A stretch of 5,590 bases of DNA from an uncultured bacterium (GTDB lineage: Bacteria > Bacillota > Clostridia > Oscillospirales > Butyricicoccaceae), in contig CAJMOV010000143.1 of assembly GCA_905215125.1 (NCBI GenBank), forward strand, positions 1-5,590, given 5' to 3'. This document shows, piece after piece, positions 1 through 5,590 of the stretch. Numbering within the stretch: the stretch's first letter is position 1; the number at the start of each line of letters is the position of its first letter. The notes under the pieces are model-generated. The model made no database searches, was not told where the DNA came from, and saw only the letters and a program-made list of their open reading frames with translations. The translations under genes and the position numbers were made by a program.

Positions 1-162
1 GGACTGAATGCGGTCCGAAAGAGCGGATGCGTAGATCCCTTGACCGCCCGTACCGACGGGTTTCAGCTGGTTCTGCTTGACGCTGCGCCGGACAAAATCG
101 GCCAGTGGGCCGACGTCGTCATCGAACGCAGTTCCACCTGGGCGTTGTTCGCCCGGCTTTAG
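1..162 (+). CDS. miaB: Probable MiaB C-terminus (tRNA methylthiotransferase, TRAM domain), 5' partial
   Basis: The frame is open from the first base to a TAG stop and gives 53 residues; the start lies outside the window. The fragment resembles the C-terminal TRAM domain of MiaB. RTDG followed by QLVLLD matches the usual RT-x-x-N-x-x-V-x-F stretch, and IGQWADVVIERSSTWAL matches the family's IG-x-F-V-x-V-x-I-T-x-A-x-T-W-x-L ending. MiaB is a radical-SAM iron-sulfur enzyme that converts i6A37 to ms2i6A37 in tRNA; TRAM helps bind the RNA. The catalytic domains are not visible, so the call rests on this short match plus position: miaB directly before mutS is a familiar clostridial order, and miaA, which makes its substrate, is downstream. 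The match is imperfect: ART stands where GRT is usual. Another TRAM-bearing methylthiotransferase of the family is the main alternative. Confidence 0.72.
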   Translation, partial: GLNAVRKSGCVDPLTARTDGFQLVLLDAAPDKIGQWADVVIERSSTWALFARL

Positions 163-169
163 AGAGAAA

Positions 170-175
170 AAGGAG
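170..175 (+). promoter_or_regulatory. Ribosome binding site of mutS
   Basis: AAGGAG sits 8 bases before the ATG at 184, in the 21-base gap after the upstream stop codon. It is a strong Gram-positive type site and fixes the mutS start. The gap is too short for a separate promoter and shows no terminator, so mutS is probably read from an upstream promoter. Confidence 0.9.
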
Positions 176-183
176 CAGTAGAT

Positions 184-2793
184 ATGGCCGATTTTACCCC
201 TATGATGAAGCAGTATTTTGACATCAAGGAACAGTACAGCGATTACATCCTGATGTACCGTCTGGGCGATTTCTATGAAATGTTTTTTGACGATGCCAAG
301 CTGGTGTCCAAAGAACTGGATTTGACCCTGACAGGGCGGGACTGCGGCCAGGAGGAACGCGCGCCTATGTGCGGCGTGCCTTATCATAGCGCCGAAGCAT
401 ATATCGGCCGGTTGATTGCTAAGGGATACAAGGTTGCCATTTGTGAACAGACGGAAGATCCGGCTAAGGCTAAGGGGCTTGTGCGGCGCGAAGTGGTGCG
501 TATCATCACACCGGGAACAGTAATGGAAAGCTCCATGCTTGACGAGCAGCTTAACAACTTTATCAGCGCCGTCTATCTCGATTCACTGGGGGCAGGCATC
601 TGCTTTTGCGATCTGTCTACAGGGGAGGTATTCGCCACACAGCTGGATGAGGTCAGTCCCATTCGCTTTATTATGGGTGAGCTGGACAAATTTTCACCCA
701 GCGAGGCGTTGCTGTCTGACGCGGCGGCGTCCAACGAAGAGCTGACGGGCTTTTTGCGTCAGCAGGGCAGTTGCCATATCGAGATGGGGGGAGAATGGCG
801 CTTCCGTTTTGAAAATGCGCAGGAAAGCGTCTCAAAGCAGTTTTACGGCGGAGAAGAAATCCCCGGCGATATTGTGCAACAGCGCTTTCTTATCTGCGCG
901 CTGGGGGGACTTTTGTCTTACCTGTATGAAACGCAGAAAAACGATATCTCTCATGTCAACCGGCTGGAGGTTTATCAGCAGAACCAGTTTATGGATTTGG
1001 ATCTGACAGCACGGCGCAACCTGGAAATCACAGCCTCCCTGTCGTCCGGCGATAAAAAGGGCTCGCTGCTGTGGGTGCTGGATAAAACGCGGTGCGCTAT
1101 GGGCGCGCGGCTGATCCGTCAGTGGCTGGAAAAGCCTCTTGTCAGCGTTTCGGCTATTCAAAAGCGGCAGAACGCCGTTGCCGCGCTGGTGCAAGACCCC
1201 ATTGCACGGGATAAATTGCAGCAGGCGCTTTCGGAAATCAACGATGTAGAGCGCATCATTGGCCGTATTGTTTACGGCACGGCCAACGGCCGTGATCTTC
1301 GCGCATTATGGCAGGTCTGTATACGACTGCCGGGCATCAAGCAAACGCTGAGCGAGTCAGAGTCCCCAACCCTGCAGGCGCTGGCCGGGCAAATTGACGA
1401 TCTTGCAGATCTCGCTCAGCTTATCGACGCCGCTATTGTAGAAGCGCCGCCCTTTTCCGTCCGGGAAGGGATGATCATCCGCGAAGGCTTCAGCGAGGAC
1501 GTTGATCACCTGCGCGGTCTGCTTAACGGAGGAACCAGCCGTGTTGCGGAAATTGAGCGGTCTGAACGTGAGCGTACCGGCATCAAGACTCTGAAAGTCG
1601 GTTATAATAAGGTGTTCGGGTATTATTTGGAAATCAGCAAATCATATATTTCCCAGGCGCCTGAAAGCTACATCCGCAAGCAGACCCTGACCAACTGTGA
1701 AAGATACATCACCCAGGAGCTCAAAGAGCTGGAAGGGGAGATACTATCGGCCAGCGAACGAGTTACGGCGCTGGAGTTTGAAATTTTTACCCGCGTCCGG
1801 GAAAAGCTGGCTGAACAGGCAAGCCGGGTGCAGAGAACCTCCCACGCGCTGGCCCGCGCTGATGTATACGCCTCTTTCGCTCTGGCAGCGGCACAATACA
1901 ATTATTGCAGGCCCGAAATGGACAATTCCACCCGTATTGAAATTAAAGATGGCCGTCATGCCGTTGTCGAACGTATGCTGAAGGACAGTCTTTTTGTGCC
2001 CAACGACGCTTTTCTCGATTGTGGCGATAATCGTGTCAACATTATTACCGGACCGAATATGGCTGGGAAATCAACTTATATGCGCCAAATAGCCCTCATT
2101 GTCGTTATGGCGCATTGCGGCAGCTTTGTACCTGCGGCATCAGCCAATATTGGTATCTGCGACCGTATTTTTACCCGTATCGGCGCATCAGATGATCTTT
2201 CCTCCGGCCGAAGCACCTTTATGGTGGAAATGAGCGAGGTCGCCAATATCCTGCAAAACGCCACATCACGCAGCCTGCTTATCCTTGACGAAATTGGGCG
2301 GGGAACGTCGACCTTTGACGGTATGGCGATCGCCCGGGCTGTGCTTGAGCATATTGCCGATAAGAAAAAATTGGGGGCAAAGACCCTGTTTGCCACCCAC
2401 TACCACGAATTGTGCGAGCTGGAAGCTTCTGTCCCCGGCGTTAAAAACTATAACATTGTCGTTAAAAAACGGGGCGACTCCATCATTTTTATTAAAAAAA
2501 TTGCCCGAGGCGGAGCGGGCGACAGCTACGGTATCGAGGTTGGCAAGCTGGCAGGCTTGCCGGACAGTGTTATCCGCCGGGCCAAGGACATCCTGAAGAC
2601 CATTGAGAGCCAGCCGCACACAGCGTCGCAGGAAGGCTCGTCGACACAAACGCCGGACAGGCAGGTGAGTATGGGGGCTTACGCCGGTGAGCAGCTGCTG
2701 GAAGAGCTGCGCAGGCTGACGCCGGATACGCTGACGCCTATCGAAGCGCTTGGCCTGCTGTACAAAATGGCCGCCAAAGCAAAGGAGATTTAA
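184..2793 (+). CDS. mutS: DNA mismatch repair protein MutS
   Basis: This cytoplasmic protein binds base mismatches and small loops as a dimer, then becomes an ATP-bound sliding clamp that recruits MutL. At 869 residues it has normal full length. Domain I holds the mismatch-reading motif GDFYEMF, with Phe30 and Glu32 matching the wedge Phe and Glu of E. coli MutS (36 and 38). The connector spans about 120-250, the lever and clamp about 265-570, with VFGYYLEI at 477-484. The ATPase domain is about 575-790: Walker A GPNMAGKST at 623-631 (Lys629), Walker B LILDE with Asp702 and Glu703, then GRGTSTFDG, and the switch histidine in ATHYHE (His739). The tail ends in a typical TPIEALGLLYKM helix, but the usual beta-clamp motif reads QVSMGA at 827-832, an atypical form. 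The start is set by an AAGGAG site. mutL follows after one base, so the two are surely co-transcribed. All key residues are intact. Confidence 0.98.
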   Translation: MADFTPMMKQYFDIKEQYSDYILMYRLGDFYEMFFDDAKLVSKELDLTLTGRDCGQEERAPMCGVPYHSAEAYIGRLIAKGYKVAICEQTEDPAKAKGLVRREVVRIITPGTVMESSMLDEQLNNFISAVYLDSLGAGICFCDLSTGEVFATQLDEVSPIRFIMGELDKFSPSEALLSDAAASNEELTGFLRQQGSCHIEMGGEWRFRFENAQESVSKQFYGGEEIPGDIVQQRFLICALGGLLSYLYETQKNDISHVNRLEVYQQNQFMDLDLTARRNLEITASLSSGDKKGSLLWVLDKTRCAMGARLIRQWLEKPLVSVSAIQKRQNAVAALVQDPIARDKLQQALSEINDVERIIGRIVYGTANGRDLRALWQVCIRLPGIKQTLSESESPTLQALAGQIDDLADLAQLIDAAIVEAPPFSVREGMIIREGFSEDVDHLRGLLNGGTSRVAEIERSERERTGIKTLKVGYNKVFGYYLEISKSYISQAPESYIRKQTLTNCERYITQELKELEGEILSASERVTALEFEIFTRVREKLAEQASRVQRTSHALARADVYASFALAAAQYNYCRPEMDNSTRIEIKDGRHAVVERMLKDSLFVPNDAFLDCGDNRVNIITGPNMAGKSTYMRQIALIVVMAHCGSFVPAASANIGICDRIFTRIGASDDLSSGRSTFMVEMSEVANILQNATSRSLLILDEIGRGTSTFDGMAIARAVLEHIADKKKLGAKTLFATHYHELCELEASVPGVKNYNIVVKKRGDSIIFIKKIARGGAGDSYGIEVGKLAGLPDSVIRRAKDILKTIESQPHTASQEGSSTQTPDRQVSMGAYAGEQLLEELRRLTPDTLTPIEALGLLYKMAAKAKEI
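2781..2787 (+). promoter_or_regulatory. Ribosome binding site of mutL, inside the end of mutS
   Basis: AAAGGAG lies 7 bases before the ATG at 2795 and overlaps the last mutS codons (Ala-Lys-Glu-Ile). It decides the mutL start in favour of 2795 over an in-frame upstream ATG at 2750. Ribosomes finishing mutS pass over it, so the two genes may be translationally coupled. Confidence 0.9.
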
Positions 2794-2794
2794 C

Positions 2795-4726
2795 ATGGCA
2801 AAAATCCTTCGGCTTTCGCCGCAGATATCCAACTTGATCGCCGCCGGCGAGGTAGTCGAACGTCCCGGTGCTGTCGCCAAAGAGCTAATAGAAAATGCCA
2901 TTGATGCCGGCGCTACCCGCATCTGCGTTGAAATGAAAAACGGCGGCGTTTCCTATCTGCGAATTACCGATAATGGCAGCGGTATTGAACGCGACGATGT
3001 GCGCACAGCCTTTTTGCGTCATGCAACCAGTAAAATTCGCACGGCGTCGGACTTAGACAGCATCTATACGCTGGGGTTTCGTGGCGAAGCACTGGCTGCC
3101 ATCTCGGCCGTGTCCCGCATAGATCTGTTTACGCGGACAAAGTACGAAGCCGAAGGCACGCAAATTACGCTAGATGGTGGCAAGGAAATTGACTTTACAG
3201 AAACAGGATGTCCGGTTGGGACCACTATTATTGTACGGGATTTGTTTTATAATGTCCCGGCCCGTATGAAGTTTCTCAAAAAAGACGCCACCGAAGGAGC
3301 GTATGTGGAAGCAGCCGTTGTACATGCCGCGTTGTCGCGGCCAGATCTGTCCTTTCAGCTGATAAAAGACGGCCGCGAGACCATCAATACACCGGGAAAG
3401 GGCACGCTGACTGCGGCGATTTATGCTGTTTACGGCCGTGAGCTGGCTGAAGGGATGATCAGCACAGTGGGTAGCTTTCACGACATTATCGTCGAAGGCT
3501 GTGTGTCTTCGCCTATGGTTACACGCGCGACCCGCAGCCTGCAATGCTTTTTTGTCAATAATCGTGTGGTGCGCTCTAAAATTCTGACAGCTGCGCTGGA
3601 TGAAGCCTATGGAAACCGCCTGATGCACGGCCGCAATGCTGTCTGCTTCCTCAACATCCGGGTCAGCCCTGAAATGGTGGATGTCAACGTTCATCCTGCA
3701 AAAATGGAAATCAAATTCACCCGTGAAAAGGACGTCTTCCGCGCTTTGCACAATACTATCAAATCGGCGCTGGAGGCTGATGATCAAATTAGCAGGCATC
3801 CGCCCGCACAGCGTCCAGAGCCTGAACCAGCGCCGGAACAGATGCGCATTTCCGCTCCTGCGCCGAAGGGTGAGTTTATGTCAGAAGCATCATCTTTCGC
3901 ACAAACACCGCCCCTGCCGAGAAAGGAATACGTTTTCCCTGAAACCGATGCGCAGAATTATGTACAAGTGGCCAATACCCAGAGACCGCAATATGTAAAT
4001 GCAGCAGGGGACATGGCCATATTGAGCGATATGTTGAAAAACCTGGGGTGTATGGAGGAAGACCGTATCCCCGAACCGCCCGCAAGATCCGAGGCAGCTA
4101 CCATGACGGCCCTTCCGGTTGAAGCCGCGGCGCCATCAGCTGCGCCGCCTGTACAAAGAAACGGGATTCGCGTTGTCGGAGAGCTGTTTTCCACTTACAT
4201 TATCGCTCAGGAGAAAGACGGGTTCTGGCTGATCGATAAACACGCGGCCCATGAGCGCATGATTTATACCGATTTGGTGGCAGCGCAGGAGGATCAAATG
4301 TCCCAGATGTTGCTGCAGCCGGTCACTGTTGTGCTTTCGCAGCCAGAAAAGGCGGCTTGTCTTGCCGGACTTGAGCAGCTGGAGAAAATGGGCTTTGTTG
4401 CTGAGGACATTGGAGCACAGGCTTTATTGGTTCGCCAAGCCCCCTTATATCTGGATGAAAAAGACATCCCCTCCGTACTTTCAGAAATCGCGGAAAAGCT
4501 AACCCTGCCGGGCAAAGCCAAGGTGGAAATTTACGATTCCCTTCTGAAAAGCGTGGCGTGCAAAGCTGCAATCAAGGCAGGACAGTTTAGCGATATGGTA
4601 GAAATGCAGCGCCTGGCGGAAAAGGTTCTTTCTCTGCCCGATGTGCGCAACTGTCCACATGGCCGCCCAGTCGCCGTATATACAACACAAAAAGAACTGG
4701 AAAAGAAGTTTAAAAGGATTGTATGA
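2795..4726 (+). CDS. mutL: DNA mismatch repair endonuclease MutL
   Basis: MutL is recruited by mismatch-bound MutS and, in bacteria without MutH, nicks the new strand itself. The protein has 643 residues, a usual length. The N-terminal GHKL ATPase shows KELIENAIDAGA (Glu30 catalytic, Asn34 for Mg2+), DNGSGI at 59-64, ATSKI at 77-81, GFRGEAL at 94-100 and GTT at 142-144. The transducer domain ends in DVNVHPAKMEIKF with Lys303. A Pro/Ala/Glu-rich linker runs from about 330 to 457. The C-terminal dimer and endonuclease domain has DKHAAHE (Asp481, His483, Glu487), a clamp-binding QMLLQP at 504-509, Ala-Cys589-Lys and CPHGRP at 620-625 (Cys620, His622). These match the zinc and catalytic ligands known from B. 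subtilis MutL. One oddity is Thr492, where the motif DQHA(X)2E(X)4E has its last Glu. The start at 2795 is chosen from the ribosome binding site and the conserved ILRLSPQISNLIAAGEVV opening. Confidence 0.98.
   Translation: MAKILRLSPQISNLIAAGEVVERPGAVAKELIENAIDAGATRICVEMKNGGVSYLRITDNGSGIERDDVRTAFLRHATSKIRTASDLDSIYTLGFRGEALAAISAVSRIDLFTRTKYEAEGTQITLDGGKEIDFTETGCPVGTTIIVRDLFYNVPARMKFLKKDATEGAYVEAAVVHAALSRPDLSFQLIKDGRETINTPGKGTLTAAIYAVYGRELAEGMISTVGSFHDIIVEGCVSSPMVTRATRSLQCFFVNNRVVRSKILTAALDEAYGNRLMHGRNAVCFLNIRVSPEMVDVNVHPAKMEIKFTREKDVFRALHNTIKSALEADDQISRHPPAQRPEPEPAPEQMRISAPAPKGEFMSEASSFAQTPPLPRKEYVFPETDAQNYVQVANTQRPQYVNAAGDMAILSDMLKNLGCMEEDRIPEPPARSEAATMTALPVEAAAPSAAPPVQRNGIRVVGELFSTYIIAQEKDGFWLIDKHAAHERMIYTDLVAAQEDQMSQMLLQPVTVVLSQPEKAACLAGLEQLEKMGFVAEDIGAQALLVRQAPLYLDEKDIPSVLSEIAEKLTLPGKAKVEIYDSLLKSVACKAAIKAGQFSDMVEMQRLAEKVLSLPDVRNCPHGRPVAVYTTQKELEKKFKRIV
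4712..4718 (+). promoter_or_regulatory. Weak ribosome binding site of miaA within mutL
   Basis: AAAAGGA sits only 4 bases before the ATG at 4723, closer than for mutS and mutL. With the ATGA overlap of the mutL stop and the miaA start, this points to reinitiation by ribosomes that have just finished mutL. That is inference from spacing. Confidence 0.6.
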
Positions 4727-5590
4727 GCAAACGAATTGTTGCCATTGTCGGGCCAACAGCATCGGGTAAAACCGATTTGTCCATTGCGCTGGCTCAGCGC
4801 TTTAACGGCGAGATTGTATCGGCTGATTCTATGCAGATTTATCGCGGTATGGATATTGGAACGGCCAAGCCAACCCTGTCTGAGCGGAAGGGGATTGCAC
4901 ACTATATGTTGGACGTCGCCCAGCCGGGCGAGGATTGGTCGGTTTCCCGCTATGAGCTGGAAGCAAACCGGTGCATAGAGGATATATTGGCTCGTGGGAA
5001 GTTGCCCATTCTCTGTGGAGGTACAGGCCTTTACATCAACGCAGTCATCCGCGGTACGGGTTTTCAAGCCGGACAGATAAACGGAGAGGAACGCGCAAAA
5101 TTAGAGCGCCAATGGGGCGAGCTGGGGGCGGAAGAAATGCACAAACGGCTCTGGCAGATTGACCCAGAAAGCGCAAAGCGTTTACACCCCAACGATAAGC
5201 GCCGTGTCATCCGTGCGCTGGAGGTTTACGCCTTAACCGGTACAACCATAACAGAACACAACCGGCAGACGCAGCTTCGCCCGCCCCGGTATGAAGCGCT
5301 GATGCTTGGGCTGCGCCCTGAACCGCGGGACGCCCTGTATGAACGAATTAACGCCCGTGTCAGTAAAATGGAAAAGGATGGTCTGGTGCGGGAAGCATAT
5401 GAGCTGTATGCTGGCGGAATGCTGCGTGGTACGGCGGTGCAGGCCATAGGCTACAAGGAGCTGATCGATTATTTTGAAGGCCGCTGCGACCTGCAGGCTG
5501 CGTTGGATACCATCCGCAGGAAATCTCGCAACTATGCCAAGCGGCAAAAATTGCTATCCGTGTTATTTTTTCCATTATCTTTTTGCTTGG
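4723..5590 (+). CDS. miaA: tRNA dimethylallyltransferase MiaA, 3' partial, with abnormal end
   Basis: MiaA transfers the dimethylallyl group from DMAPP to N6 of A37 in tRNAs that read codons starting with U, giving i6A, the substrate of MiaB. 289 residues are visible and no stop is reached. The P-loop GPTASGKT is at 10-17, followed by SADSMQIYRGMDIGTAKP at 33-50 with the catalytic Asp35 (Asp42 in E. coli). GGTGLYINA is at 99-107, HPNDKRRVIRALEVY at 155-169 and AIGYKE at 241-246. Its start overlaps the mutL stop by four bases (ATGA). Up to SRNYAKRQ (268-275) the protein is typical. The family then continues with T-W-F/L, a loop and a W-L segment; here the frame reads KLLSVLFFPLSFCL, which is hydrophobic and unlike MiaA, and neither other frame restores the motif. 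The function is certain for the body of the gene. Whether the end is broken, divergent or an assembly error cannot be told from this window. Confidence 0.95.
   Translation, partial: MSKRIVAIVGPTASGKTDLSIALAQRFNGEIVSADSMQIYRGMDIGTAKPTLSERKGIAHYMLDVAQPGEDWSVSRYELEANRCIEDILARGKLPILCGGTGLYINAVIRGTGFQAGQINGEERAKLERQWGELGAEEMHKRLWQIDPESAKRLHPNDKRRVIRALEVYALTGTTITEHNRQTQLRPPRYEALMLGLRPEPRDALYERINARVSKMEKDGLVREAYELYAGGMLRGTAVQAIGYKELIDYFEGRCDLQAALDTIRRKSRNYAKRQKLLSVLFFPLSFCL
5537..5590 (+). repeat. Imperfect inverted repeat at the end of miaA
   Basis: CCAAGCGGCAAAAA at 5537-5550 pairs with TTTTTGCTTGG at 5580-5590. The 11 paired bases are interrupted by a 3-base bulge (5543-5545), and the loop is about 29 bases. 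The right arm reaches the window edge and may continue. The left arm codes the conserved AKRQ of MiaA; the right arm lies in the part that no longer looks like MiaA. There is no T-run after the stem, so it is not a convincing terminator. Confidence 0.5.

Noticed and set aside
163..183. Separate mutS promoter in the intergenic gap
   Set aside because: The gap is only 21 bases and is taken up by the ribosome binding site; I saw no clear -35/-10 pair close upstream in the miaB end.
2750..2794. In-frame upstream ATG that would lengthen MutL by 15 residues
   Set aside because: It lies within mutS, has no good ribosome binding site, and the added residues do not match MutL, whose conserved start is at 2795 with AAAGGAG before it.
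2266..2922. Long open frame of 218 codons on the minus strand
   Set aside because: It runs opposite the mutS end and mutL start, crosses two well-supported genes, and its translation shows no recognisable family; it follows from codon bias of the plus-strand genes.
3170..3799. Minus-strand open frame of 209 codons opposite mutL
   Set aside because: Lies wholly antisense to conserved MutL coding sequence and has no recognisable domain or clear ribosome binding site.
5360..5575. Minus-strand open frame starting in the AT-rich end (MEKITRIAIFAAWHS)
   Set aside because: Its start lies in the odd 3' segment, which is tempting, but from about codon 9 it is simply the antisense of conserved miaA. 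A gene starting there would have to overlap miaA by some 190 bases.
5537..5590. Rho-independent terminator at the end of miaA
   Set aside because: The loop is about 29 bases, the stem is bulged and AT-rich at its inner half, and no T-run follows before the window edge.

Overview
The window is a tightly packed run of four same-strand genes from a bacterial chromosome: the 3' end of a probable miaB, complete mutS, complete mutL, and most of miaA. This order, together with strong AAGGAG-type ribosome binding sites, mid-range G+C and a MutL that carries its own endonuclease site, fits a Gram-positive anaerobe of class Clostridia, possibly near Oscillospiraceae/Ruminococcaceae. That placement comes from gene order and protein style only; no marker gene was compared.

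Layout: the last 53 codons of a probable miaB (1-162) are followed by a 21-base gap that holds only the mutS ribosome binding site. mutS (184-2793) is followed after one base by mutL (2795-4726), whose ribosome binding site lies in the last codons of mutS. mutL and miaA (4723 to the window end) share an ATGA stop/start overlap. No stretch longer than 21 bases lacks coding, and I saw no terminator, promoter, RNA gene, mobile element or CRISPR array. The four genes look like one operon, with any promoter upstream of the window.

Function: MutS recognises mismatches and passes an ATP-bound signal to MutL, which nicks the new strand. MutL has the DxHAxxE, AC and CPHGRP endonuclease motifs, so repair here should be of the MutH-independent, nicking type. 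MiaA prenylates A37 of tRNAs that read UNN codons, and MiaB then methylthiolates the same base, so the two flanking genes do consecutive steps of one tRNA modification.

The window is mostly ordinary housekeeping DNA and I found no undescribed system. The most notable spot is the 3' end: after the MiaA AKRQ motif (residue 275) the expected T-W-F continuation is missing in every frame, the DNA turns AT-rich, and the last bases form an imperfect inverted repeat with the region just before the break. This suggests a disrupted or variant miaA end, or an assembly artefact. Lesser points are an atypical clamp-binding motif in MutS, a substitution at the end of the MutL endonuclease motif, and a cluster of poly-A runs in the mutS ATPase region.
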